This document shows, piece by piece, positions 47,153-56,974 of a stretch of DNA of 64,000 bases; positions within the stretch are counted from its first letter, which is position 1; each line of letters opens with the position of its first letter. Source of the stretch: Cyanobium sp. FGCU6 (GTDB lineage Bacteria > Cyanobacteriota > Cyanobacteriia > PCC-6307 > Cyanobiaceae); NCBI GenBank assembly GCA_024958655.1, contig JANWUR010000002.1, forward strand, positions 186,001 through 250,000, written 5' to 3'. The notes under the pieces were generated by a model that saw only the letters and a list, made by a program, of their open reading frames with translations, ran no database searches and was not told where the DNA came from. The position numbers and the translations under genes were made by a program.

Positions 47153-48655
47153 ATGAGTCCAGCCGCCAGCACCACCGCTGCCGCCCCCGAAGACAGCCAG
47201 ACAACGGGGAGCGGGTCGGCTCCGGAGACCGGCCTCAGGGTGAGCACCGCCCCCCGGCCGGGCAGCCGGGTCGCCGTGGAGGTGAGGGTGCCCGGCGGAC
47301 GCTGCCAGGCCAGCTACGACGCGGCAATGGCGAAGCTGAGCCGCAGCGTGCGGCTGCCCGGATTCCGCAAGGGCAAGGTGCCGCGGCCGGTGCTGCTGCA
47401 GCAGATCGGCCCCCTGCGCATCCGCGCCACCGCCCTTGAGGATCTGGTGGACAGCGTCATGCGCGAGGCCCTGAGCCAGGAGAGGATCGAAGCTCTGGGC
47501 CGGCCCGAGCTGAGCGAAGGCTTCGAGACCGTGCTGGAGCGATTCAATCCCGGCAGCGAGCTGGTGCTCACCCTGGAGATGGACGTGGAGCCCACCCCGC
47601 GGCTCCGCTCCACCAAAGGGCTGAAGGCCGAGGCCGAGGCCGTGAGCTACGACCCGGCCCGGGTGGATGAGCTGATCGAGCAGTCCCGCCGCCAGATGGC
47701 CACCCTCGTCCCGGTCGAGGACCGGGCGGCCGCAACCGGCGACGTTGTCCGCGTGGCCTTCTCCGGCACCTTCACTGACACCGGCGAGGCGATCGAGCGT
47801 GGCAGCAGCGACGGCATGGAAGTGGAGCTGGAGGAGGGGCGGATGATCCCCGGCTTCGTGGAAGGGATCGTGGGCATGCAGGTCGGAGAGACGCGCACGG
47901 TGGCCTGCACATTTCCCGACTCCTATCCCCAGGAGGAGGCTGCCGGGCGTGAGGCGTGCTTCGCGATCACGCTGCAGGAGCTCAAGACCCGCGAACTGCC
48001 TGACCTCGACGACGCCTTCGCCCAGCAGGCCAGCGACAAACAGACCCTCGCCGAACTCCGCGCCGACCTGGAGACCCGCCTGAAGGAGGACGCCGAGCGA
48101 CGCCATCGCACCAACCGCCACGACGCCCTGGTGGCCGCCCTGGTGGAGGAGCTGGAGGTGGAACTGCCGGAAACCCTCATCCGCCAGGAGGTACAGAACC
48201 TGATCGAGCAGACGGCCGGCCAGATCGCCCAGCAGGGCATGGACGTGAAGAAGCTGTTCACCCCGGATCTGATCCGCAGCCTGATGGACACCTCCCGGCC
48301 GGAAGCCGAGCAGCGGCTGCGCCGCAGCCTGGCACTCAAGGCCCTGGCCGCCGCCGAGGCGATCGAGGTGGCTGCGAAGGACATCGACGCCAAGGTGAAG
48401 GAGGTCAACCGCGGCCTGAGCGACACGAGTTCGATCGATCCGGGCCGCCTGCGCCAGGCGGTGGCCGACGATCTCCTCCAGGAGGCCTTGCTGGCCTGGC
48501 TGGAGGAGAATGGCACCGTCACCGAAAAGACCGCTCCTGCAGCGGAGCCAGACGCTGAAGGAGCATCCGAATCGGCAGCGGAGGGTGAAGCCAGGGCGAA
48601 GAAGGAAAGCGCGGCCAAGCCCAGGGCCCGCAAGGCCGCCAAGGCAGAGGGCTGA
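47153..48655 (+). CDS. tig: Trigger factor
   Basis: Ribosome-bound chaperone and peptidyl-prolyl isomerase; 500 residues. A 30-residue low-complexity N-terminus precedes the ribosome-binding domain with the signature [13 protein letters not shown]; then FKBP domain (about 190-280, [20 protein letters not shown]) and helical C-domain. The C-terminal 45 residues are an Ala/Lys/Glu tail ([14 protein letters not shown]). First gene of the tig-clpP-clpX order common in bacteria. Confidence 0.95.
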   Translation: MSPAASTTAAAPEDSQTTGSGSAPETGLRVSTAPRPGSRVAVEVRVPGGRCQASYDAAMAKLSRSVRLPGFRKGKVPRPVLLQQIGPLRIRATALEDLVDSVMREALSQERIEALGRPELSEGFETVLERFNPGSELVLTLEMDVEPTPRLRSTKGLKAEAEAVSYDPARVDELIEQSRRQMATLVPVEDRAAATGDVVRVAFSGTFTDTGEAIERGSSDGMEVELEEGRMIPGFVEGIVGMQVGETRTVACTFPDSYPQEEAAGREACFAITLQELKTRELPDLDDAFAQQASDKQTLAELRADLETRLKEDAERRHRTNRHDALVAALVEELEVELPETLIRQEVQNLIEQTAGQIAQQGMDVKKLFTPDLIRSLMDTSRPEAEQRLRRSLALKALAAAEAIEVAAKDIDAKVKEVNRGLSDTSSIDPGRLRQAVADDLLQEALLAWLEENGTVTEKTAPAAEPDAEGASESAAEGEARAKKESAAKPRARKAAKAEG

Positions 48656-48658
48656 AGC

Positions 48659-48692
48659 GGGCAACCGTCCACGGGGGCGGGGGCAGTTGCCC
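48659..48692 (+). promoter_or_regulatory. Stem-loop between tig and clpP
   Basis: GGGCAAC (48659-48665) pairs with GTTGCCC (48686-48692) over a G-rich 20-nt loop, starting 4 bases after the tig stop and ending 5 bases before the clpP ATG at 48698. Positioned to occlude initiation at that ATG or to act as an attenuator; no T-run. Confidence 0.45.
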
Positions 48693-48697
48693 ATAGC

Positions 48698-49456
48698 ATG
48701 GGCTCCACCCCCCTCCCCCGAGCCGACCCCCGCGTGATCGACGCTTCCAGCCCCGACGGGATTCGCCCCCACCCCATCCACAACGCCTGGTCGGGCCCGC
48801 GTCCCTGGGCCGCGCTCGCCGGGCAGGCCCCCAGCGCCGCCCCGGGCGTGCTCCCCACGGTGGTTGAGCAGTCGGGCCGGGGCGAGCGGGCGTTCGACAT
48901 CTATTCCCGCCTGCTGCGGGAGCGGATCATCTTCCTCGGCTCCGGCATCGATGACCAGGTGGCGGATGCCCTGGTGGCCCAGCTGCTGTTCCTCGAAGCT
49001 GAGGATCCCGAGAAGGACATCCAGATCTACATCAACTCCCCCGGGGGATCGGTCACCGCCGGCCTGGCGATCTACGACACCATGCAGCAGGTGAGCCCGG
49101 ACGTCGTCACCATCTGCTATGGCCTGGCCGCCTCCATGGGGGCCTTCCTGCTCTCGGGTGGAACGAAAGGCAAACGGCTCGCTCTTCCCAACGCACGGAT
49201 CATGATCCACCAGCCCCTCGGAGGCGCCCAGGGCCAGGCAGTGGACATCGAGATCCAGGCCCGGGAGATCCTCTACCTGAAGGAAACCCTCAACGGCCTG
49301 CTCGCCGAGCACACCGGCCAACCGCTGGAAAAGATCGCTGAAGATACCGACCGCGACTACTTCCTTTCGCCGGCAGAGGCGGTTCAATACGGACTGATCG
49401 ACCGGGTGGTCGACGACTCCGGTGCGTTGGCGCCCAGCGCTGGCGTCCCGGTTTGA
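48698..49456 (+). CDS. clpP: ATP-dependent Clp protease proteolytic subunit
   Basis: Serine peptidase subunit; 252 residues from the ATG at 48698 or about 240 from the GTG at 48734 (VIDASSPDG), the latter free of the preceding stem-loop. Active-site Ser in [11 protein letters not shown] and His in [10 protein letters not shown]; the [11 protein letters not shown] oxyanion stretch is intact. The first ~55 residues are a variable, longer-than-usual N-terminus typical of cyanobacterial ClpP2. Partner ClpX is the next gene. Confidence 0.94.
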   Translation: MGSTPLPRADPRVIDASSPDGIRPHPIHNAWSGPRPWAALAGQAPSAAPGVLPTVVEQSGRGERAFDIYSRLLRERIIFLGSGIDDQVADALVAQLLFLEAEDPEKDIQIYINSPGGSVTAGLAIYDTMQQVSPDVVTICYGLAASMGAFLLSGGTKGKRLALPNARIMIHQPLGGAQGQAVDIEIQAREILYLKETLNGLLAEHTGQPLEKIAEDTDRDYFLSPAEAVQYGLIDRVVDDSGALAPSAGVPV

Positions 49457-49583
49457 TCCTTAAGGAAGGCTGACGAACCCCACGTTCGCGTCGATCCTGG
49501 GATCGCGTTCGGGGGGTCCGCTCCCCGGGTCGATCCCTCCACCAGCCGGATGCCCCTCGCCGTCCCCTCCCGCCCGACGCTGC

Positions 49584-50942
<1,359 letters not shown>

Positions 50943-51046
50943 GAAGGAGCGCCAGCGGCCTCTGGTCGGGCAATCCCCACCCTGGCCTCCATGCCCGCAG
51001 AGACCGGCCGACGCGAGGCTGGAGATCCACCGCCACCACCCCGTCC

Positions 51047-51802
51047 TTGGCTGCCGCCGACCATCTGCAGGCCCCTCGCCAGCACGGGCTGTTCATGCAC
51101 CATGGCATCGACCTGGGCGACGGCACCGTGGCCCACTACCTGGAGGGGCGCGCAATCCTTCGCAGTGAGCTTGAGGACTTCAGCCGCGGCCAGCCGATCA
51201 CCACCGTGGACTACCCCCAGGAGGATTGTTCACCCACGGGTGTCGTGCTGCGACGGGCGATGGGACGGCTTGGGGAGCAGAACTACAACCTGCTGTTCAA
51301 CAACTGCGAGCACTTCGCCCACTGGTGCAAGACCGGCCGGCACCGCAGCTCCCAGGTGGAGGACTGGCTGCACACCGGCAGCATCGGGGCGCTGGCCTTC
51401 GGCCAGTTCGTGCCTGCCGCCCTGCTCACCGGCGTGCGCATGCTGCTACGCCACGGGATCACGATTGATCCCGCGCATGTCGAGAAAGGTCGCGATCTGG
51501 CGCTGAAGAGCCTGGAGCAGCTTGATGGCCTGCGCCAGGGCCTGCAGAGCCGCCTTGAGCAGGAGCTCGCCAAGGCCGAAAGCCGCTGGGGCAGCAACGA
51601 ACAACCCAGCGACCAGTTCGTGCGCCTCCGCCTCGCAGCCCAGAAACTGGCGGATCAGCTCAGCGAGGTGGAGGAGATGAAGGCGCGGCTGGAGGGGATG
51701 ATCAGCGAGAAGGAGCCAAACAACACCATTAAGGAACCTCTGGGCAACAAGGCTGCTGAAGAGCCTTGGGGTCTTCCAAATAATCGGGAATGGCATTCTT
51801 GA
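51047..51802 (+). CDS. LRAT-domain protein with IS-altered C-terminus
   Basis: 251 residues from a TTG at 51047 (no ATG/GTG in frame upstream). Lecithin:retinol acyltransferase-like NlpC/P60 fold: HHGIDLGDGTVAHY supplies the His, NNCEHFAHWCKTG the catalytic Cys. A hydrophobic stretch (GALAFGQFVPAALLTG) and coiled-coil helices follow. The last ~23 codons lie inside the IS5 element starting at about 51733; joining across the IS restores an ending SKGHKPSNLNS and TAG at 52989-52991, so the protein end was replaced. Probable acyltransferase/thiol hydrolase on lipids; substrate unknown. Confidence 0.82.
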   Translation: MAAADHLQAPRQHGLFMHHGIDLGDGTVAHYLEGRAILRSELEDFSRGQPITTVDYPQEDCSPTGVVLRRAMGRLGEQNYNLLFNNCEHFAHWCKTGRHRSSQVEDWLHTGSIGALAFGQFVPAALLTGVRMLLRHGITIDPAHVEKGRDLALKSLEQLDGLRQGLQSRLEQELAKAESRWGSNEQPSDQFVRLRLAAQKLADQLSEVEEMKARLEGMISEKEPNNTIKEPLGNKAAEEPWGLPNNREWHS

Positions 51803-52953
51803 TGAATGTGAGCTACGATTAGCTCTGTTTTCATCGCTTTTGGGCCATTTCTTCCTGCTTTCAGTGCCCAGTCTTGTCCGCAAAGAGCACACTACTTCCG
51901 CATTCATGTCCCCATGGCAACTGACGCCTTGCCAGGAAGAGATTTGTCAGTGCGGCAAGCTCATTGATCTTGAAACGGTTGTTGGTCATGCCCCGCAGCC
52001 GGGTCTTCTGAAAGCCGAACTGCTGCTTTATCATCCGGAAGGGATGCTCCACCCTTGCCCGGATATGAGCCTTGGCAATCTCCACCAAATTCTCCAGCCG
52101 GTCTTCAGGCGTATCCGGAAGGGCCCGACGCTCGCCGGGGCACATGGCGACCCGGAACTTGACAGCCTTGCCCTCCATCTCCTCTCGTTGCTCAATTCCT
52201 TGGTAGCCAGCATCCGCGTAGACCACCTCCTCCTCGCCGTGCAGTAAGTCTGCAGCTGGGGTGAGGTCGTGCACATTGGCGGCGGAGGTCTCCACCTAGT
52301 GGATGAGGCCTGTGTCCTTGTCCACGACAATGTGGACTTTCATCCCGAAGTGCCACTGCTTGCCCTTGCAGGTCTAGTGCATCTCCGGATCCCGCTCTCC
52401 AGCTTTGTTTTTGGCGGAGCTAGGGACAGCGATCAACGTGGCATCGATGATCGTCCCTTGCTTCATCGCCATCCCCCGTGCCTTGAGATGGGCTTTGACC
52501 GTCTGGAAAATCTGCTCGCCTTGGTTGTGCTTCTCCAGCAGGTGCCGGAACGCCAGAATCGTCGTCTCGTCCGGAATCCTGTCGCTGATCAGGTCGATCC
52601 CGGCGAAACGACTCATGGTGGGCACCTCGATCAGAGCCTCTCCCATGCCTGGGTCGCTGAGCGAATACCACTGCTGCATCAGGTGGATCGCAGCATCGTG
52701 GCTAGCGGGTAGGGAGGCCGGCCGCCTTTCGTGCTGGTCATAGGGTAGTGAGGCTCAATCAGATCAACGAGTGCCTTCCATGGCACCACCTTCTCCATCT
52801 CAGCCAGAAACTTCTCACGCTTGGTGCGCTTCTTGGCCGTAGTCTGCTCGTAATCGCCGAACCCGAGCTGCTTACTGCCCATGGACTTGGTCCTGGCCTG
52901 CGGTCACAGGAGCATTATTGTTCAGTGGTTCACCTGGGTTTTCCAAGGTCTCC
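51733..52953 (-). mobile_element. IS5-family insertion sequence, decayed
   Basis: About 1.2 kb, the size of IS5. Imperfect terminal inverted repeats: 51731-51748 and the complement of 52938-52955 agree at 13 of 18 positions. Flanks show YTAR-type target sequence, TTAA at 51729-51732 and TTAG at 52954-52957, the preference of the IS5 subgroup. It carries one transposase gene on the minus strand, broken by stops and a frameshift, so it cannot move by itself. Confidence 0.75.
51861..52882 (-). pseudogene. IS5-family transposase, frameshifted with two stops
   Basis: Starts at the ATG at 52882 (MGSKQLGFGDYEQTTAKK). A one-base deletion near 52688 shifts the frame after LATMLR; the next frame resumes HLMQQWYSLSDPGM-like sequence. 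In-frame TAG codons stand at 52374-52376 (after DPEMH, expected Gln) and 52296-52298 (after GLIH, expected Ser). DDE remnants: IIDATLIA, VYADAGYQGIE and RARVEHPFRMIKQQF. Inactive. Confidence 0.9.
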
Positions 52954-52957
52954 TTAG

Positions 52958-53076
52958 CAAGGGACACAAGCCATCCAATCTCAATTCATAGGTTTTCGCA
53001 TCGTAATCAAGCAAGCCGATTCATTCAAGCCCGTCAACCCTGCACCAAGAGCGAAACCGAATCACCGATACCTCGA
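52958..53076. other. Short AT-richer spacer after the IS
   Basis: Holds the displaced 3' end of the LRAT gene (through the TAG at 52989-52991) and no other recognisable gene. Together with the neighbouring fragments this opens the AT-richer island that runs to about 55.0 kb. Confidence 0.5.
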
Positions 53077-53224
53077 TCAACCAAAATATCTTTGATTCCG
53101 GAAAGTAACATCGTAATAGGCCCTCATCTTACTGCTGGCAACGCTGGCCCTCTTGGAGACAAGGCGAAATCCGTTGGATCGCATAAATTCAGTGAACTCA
53201 CCCAGCAAAGGGCAGCCTTCATAG
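53077..53224 (-). pseudogene. C-terminal fragment of FkbM-like methyltransferase
   Basis: On the minus strand an open frame reads YEGCPLLGEFTEFMRSNGFRL and, further on, YYDVTFRNQRYFG before a TGA at 53077-53079. This resembles the end of FkbM-family SAM methyltransferases (YEG-PL..EV..-L-..GF-L pattern). The rest of the gene is absent: the upstream end runs into the oppositely oriented GT2 fragment. Assignment rests on a short stretch and is tentative. Confidence 0.45.
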
Positions 53225-54129
53225 GCTTCGGACGATTCTGTTGAGATCATCAAGACAATCTTGGCTGGACGCCCTCACAAACTGATTGTTAACAACACAA
53301 ATTCGGGCTCCACCTTTATGCAATGGGATCGTGGGATCCAGGAATCAAGTGGTGAGTACATCTGGATCGCCGAATCAGATGACGTGGCTGCCCCAACCTT
53401 CCTGGAATCGATGATTGCAAAGCTTGAGCAGGAAGCAGTAGCCATGGCTTATTGCCAATCCATGGCAATCAATGAACAGTCTGAGCTCACTGGGTGCCTC
53501 AAGGGATGGACTGATTTCATCAGCCACCAATTATGGTCGCGGGACTTCTGCATGGCTGGCACCTATTTCGCAATCCACTTCATGGCTCTGAAAAATGTCA
53601 TTCCTAATGCAAGTGCGGTCGTCTTCAAAAAAGGCTGTATGTGAGTCCATATCAGCTCAAGCCTGATCACAAGCTCGGTGGAGATATGTTGCTTTGGGTC
53701 AGCATAATGCATAAGCGCTCGATTGCCTGTGTAGCTCTACCTCTGAATTACTACCGTTTTCACTCAGCCACAGTTCGCAAATCAAGGCGATACCAATATC
53801 TCAATGAATGCCAATCGATAACCACATGGATTCTGGATTACACGCAAGCATGGAGTTATCCACAGGAACTCACGACGCTTCGTGAAAACCTGGCAGAACT
53901 ATGGTTTTCGATTGGCCTCGAGCCTGCCTCTCTTAGGAACTGGTATCAATATCGGAAAGCATATCAACTCCTTTGGCAACTACACAGGCTGAGACTGCCA
54001 ATGATTCTGTTGCGCCGGATTCCCAAGAGTGCCTGGCGGATCACGCTTCCCTACCGACTTTGGTGGCAACTGGGAACACGGTCACTGCTGCTGAAGGTTA
54101 CAAGGAAGTTGCGATCCGGCAAAAGCTAA
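53225..54129 (+). pseudogene. GT2 glycosyltransferase, N-truncated and frameshifted
   Basis: From 53225 the frame reads SDDSVEIIKTILAGRPHKL, matching GT2 enzymes just after the DDxSxD motif, then GSTFMQWDRGIQESSGEYIW and the DxD-like ESDDVAAPTF. The first ~35 residues of the fold are missing. At 53627-53632 an A6 run has lost one A (or gained two): the frame ends at a TGA after FKKGCM, and the next frame (53641-54129) continues SPYQLKPDHKLGGDMLLW with basic C-terminal helices. Restoring one A would fuse both parts. Confidence 0.75.
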
Positions 54130-54140
54130 TTCACGCAAAT

Positions 54141-54977
54141 TTACCTGACGGTCATCAGACGCAAGCGTCGCCAGAGTTTGTAAACCAAACGATTAGCCAT
54201 CAGCCCACAGCGATTGAAAAATGTTGGCCTGTGAGCGACACTTCGAGACAGCCAATCAGGCGTGAACAGGAAAAAGCTTCTCCAGCCAAAATATGTCATG
54301 ATCTGCTGATAACGCTCCTGCTCGAATTTATAGTCCACACGGGTTGAGGACAACCCCTCGCATGAGAATCTGCAGATCAGCAAGGGGATGTGCTGAAAGC
54401 GTGAACAGGAATAAAGCTTGAGATTGTAATCCCAGTCGGCAAGCAGCGGATAATCTTCATTGTAGGTCAAAGCCAACTCATTAATGCGGCTCGCTCGATA
54501 AAAAATTGACTGATGACAGATGTTCAAAGCAGCTAACCTGCTGGGCCAGAAAGGGCCGCCATAAAGAAAGCCCTCGCCCGCCTCAAACCAGGCATCGCCA
54601 TAAATGACATCCGCCCTAGAGGACACGAGAACTGGTTGGATTCGCTCAATTATCTCGGCCGAGTAGAGGCAGTCATCAGAACCAAGGACGTAGTACCATC
54701 GTCCTCTTGCGAGACGAATAGCATGGTTCAGAGCAGCGTAAATCGAAGATCCAATGGCTATAATGCTCAGAGCTTCAATGCCATGAGCGGAAAGTATTTG
54801 CATCGCATAATCGATCGTACCATCCGTGGACCCACCATCTGAGAACACGACTTCAAAACGGCGCGATCGCTGTGCGATCAGAGAGTTTAGAGCGGCATCA
54901 ATCTTCCTTCGGCTGTTGAGCACTGGCATGATCACCGAAATCAGGGGTTGCGATTCCGTCTTCAACTTCTGAGTCAT
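54141..54977 (-). CDS. Glycosyltransferase family 2
   Basis: 278 residues, intact, ATG at 54977. ISVIMPVLNSRRKIDAALNSL at the N-terminus, FSDGGSTDGT, and YYVLGSDDCLYS carrying the DxD-like nucleotide-sugar/metal motif. Likely transfers a sugar in polysaccharide or O-antigen synthesis. Lower GC and different codon use than the flanking housekeeping genes indicate horizontal acquisition. Sits opposite dnaX with 148 bp between their starts. Confidence 0.88.
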   Translation of the reverse strand: MTQKLKTESQPLISVIMPVLNSRRKIDAALNSLIAQRSRRFEVVFSDGGSTDGTIDYAMQILSAHGIEALSIIAIGSSIYAALNHAIRLARGRWYYVLGSDDCLYSAEIIERIQPVLVSSRADVIYGDAWFEAGEGFLYGGPFWPSRLAALNICHQSIFYRASRINELALTYNEDYPLLADWDYNLKLYSCSRFQHIPLLICRFSCEGLSSTRVDYKFEQERYQQIMTYFGWRSFFLFTPDWLSRSVAHRPTFFNRCGLMANRLVYKLWRRLRLMTVR

Positions 54978-55100
54978 GGCACACTCATGGAGATTGATGG
55001 AGCTGGGTTCGTCATCGTTTGAATTTTCTCACGCTGAGATCAGGGCCACAAACAGCAGCGCCACGCGTAGACAGGCTGGAGGCCCTGGTCCATCGGGTAG

Positions 55101-55111
55101 CCCCCCCCCCC
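55101..55111. repeat. 11-base C homopolymer upstream of dnaX
   Basis: C11 on the plus strand, 14 bp before the dnaX ATG at 55126. Candidate slippage tract in the dnaX leader; same length as the tract before the cupin gene. Confidence 0.7.
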
Positions 55112-55125
55112 TTCACAATGGCGCC

Positions 55126-56949
55126 ATGACCCAGGCCTACCAGCCGCTCCACCACAAGTACCGGCCCCAGCGCTTCGACCAGCTGGTGGGTCAGGAGGCG
55201 ATCGCCACCACCCTGGGCAACGCCCTGCTCACGGGCCGGATCGCCCCGGCCTACCTGTTCAGCGGCCCCCGCGGCACCGGCAAGACGTCCAGCGCCCGCA
55301 TCCTGGCGCGGTCCCTGAACTGCGTGGGCGCCGACGGCCCCACCCCCGAGCCCTGTGGCACCTGCGAGCTGTGCGCTTCGATCACCGCTGGCAACGCCCT
55401 CGATGTGATCGAGATCGATGCGGCCTCCAACACCGGCGTGGACAACATCCGTGAGCTGATCGAGCGCTCGCGCTTCGCACCGGTGCAGGCCCGCTGGAAG
55501 GTGTACGTGGTGGATGAATGCCACATGCTCTCCACGGCAGCCTTCAACGCCCTGCTCAAGACCCTGGAGGAGCCCCCGCCGCGTGTGGTGTTCGTGCTCG
55601 CCACCACCGATCCCCAGCGGGTCCTGCCCACGATCCTGAGCCGCTGCCAGCGCTTCGACTTCCGTCGCATCCCCCTGGAGGCCCTGGAACGCCACCTGGG
55701 TTGGATCGCCGCCCAGGAAGCGATCGGCATCACGCCGGAGGCCGTGCACGTCGTGGCCCAGCGGTCGCAGGGGGGGCTCCGTGACGCGGAAAGCCTTCTC
55801 GATCAGCTCAGCCTGCTGCCTCCACCGATCGAGGCCTCGGCCGTGTGGGAACTGCTGGGGGTGGTGCCGGAGCAGGAGCTGTTGGAGCTGGCCGAAGCGA
55901 TGGCCGCAGGGGAACCCCTGGGGGTCGTGGAGGGAATCGGCCAGCTGCTGGAGCGAGGCCGCGATCCGGCGGCCGTGCTGCAGGGGCTGGCGGGGCTGCT
56001 GCGGGATCTGCTGCTGGCCGGCACGGCTCCGGATCGGCTGGAGCTGACGGGGGTCTCGCCGGCCCTGCGCCCGCGGTTGCCCGACGTGGCCCGGCGCCTC
56101 GGCAAGGCTCGCCTGCTGCGGTGGCAGGCCCAGCTGCGCGGCAGCGAGCAGCAGCTGCGGCTGAGCGTGCAGCCCCGCCTCTGGCTGGAGGTGCTGGTGC
56201 TGGGACTGCTGGCCGAACCAATGGCGCCGGCGCCTTCAGCGCCACCCCCGGCGGCCACCCCGCCCGCGGCGCCGCGGGCGCCTGTGACCCATGCGAACGC
56301 CGCACCTCCCACCCCGGAGCCACCCCCGCCGGCACTGAAGCAACCCGTGGCCGCCGCTCCTGCGTCGACCGCGCCGGAGGCAGCGCCCAAGGATCTGGCG
56401 GAGCTGTGGCAGCAGATCCTGGCGCGGCTCGAGCTGCCCTCCACCCGCATGCTGCTCAACCAGCAGGCCCGGCTCGTGCGCCTCGACGACCACCAGGCCC
56501 TGATCGAAGTGGCCGGCACCTGGATGGCCATGGTGCAGAGCCGTCTGCCGTTGCTCGAGCGTTCGGTGGAGGCGGCCCTGGGGAGCCCCCGCAAGCTGTC
56601 CCTAGTGGCCGGGGGGGTAGGGACGACAGCCTCCCGCCCTCCGGCAGCGGCCACGACTGCTCCGCCGATCCGCCCCGCTCCGGTCCCGCTGTCCCCTCCG
56701 GTCCCTGATCCTCCCCCGGCTCAGGAGCCGGCCCTCACACCGGTCGGGGTCTCACCGGTCGCCGAACCAGCCGCGGCCCCTCCCGCCATGGCGACGGCCG
56801 TGGTCACGGCGGCTGCCACCCCCCCCATTGAGGCCCCTGCTCCGACCGACACCAACAGGGCAGGAACGGTCGTTCAGGACTCGGCCCGGCGACTGGCGGA
56901 GTTCTTCAACGGCGAGGTGATCACCGAAGCCGACGACCCCGACGACTGA
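55126..56949 (+). CDS. dnaX: DNA polymerase III subunits gamma/tau
   Basis: Clamp-loader ATPase; 607 residues from the ATG at 55126 (MTQAYQPLHHKYRPQRF). Walker A GPRGTGKTSSAR, four-cysteine zinc module around CGTCELC, Walker B VYVVDECHML, sensor 1 LATTD and the SRC arginine finger (ILSRCQRFDF). The C-terminal 220 residues are proline/alanine-rich with an acidic end, the tau-like extension. No intein and no A6G slippage site noticed. An upstream in-frame start at 54976 is not credible. Confidence 0.95.
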   Translation: MTQAYQPLHHKYRPQRFDQLVGQEAIATTLGNALLTGRIAPAYLFSGPRGTGKTSSARILARSLNCVGADGPTPEPCGTCELCASITAGNALDVIEIDAASNTGVDNIRELIERSRFAPVQARWKVYVVDECHMLSTAAFNALLKTLEEPPPRVVFVLATTDPQRVLPTILSRCQRFDFRRIPLEALERHLGWIAAQEAIGITPEAVHVVAQRSQGGLRDAESLLDQLSLLPPPIEASAVWELLGVVPEQELLELAEAMAAGEPLGVVEGIGQLLERGRDPAAVLQGLAGLLRDLLLAGTAPDRLELTGVSPALRPRLPDVARRLGKARLLRWQAQLRGSEQQLRLSVQPRLWLEVLVLGLLAEPMAPAPSAPPPAATPPAAPRAPVTHANAAPPTPEPPPPALKQPVAAAPASTAPEAAPKDLAELWQQILARLELPSTRMLLNQQARLVRLDDHQALIEVAGTWMAMVQSRLPLLERSVEAALGSPRKLSLVAGGVGTTASRPPAAATTAPPIRPAPVPLSPPVPDPPPAQEPALTPVGVSPVAEPAAAPPAMATAVVTAAATPPIEAPAPTDTNRAGTVVQDSARRLAEFFNGEVITEADDPDD

Positions 56950-56974
56950 ACCGCAAGCCCACGGCCGGCCGGGA

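Noticed and set aside
47117-49387. A 756-residue minus-strand frame opposite tig and clpP
   Set aside because: Antisense artefact; trigger factor and ClpP motifs are complete on the plus strand.
52298-52374. Reading the two in-frame TAG codons of the transposase as recoded codons
   Set aside because: A frameshift is also present and no other gene here uses internal TAG, so simple decay explains it.
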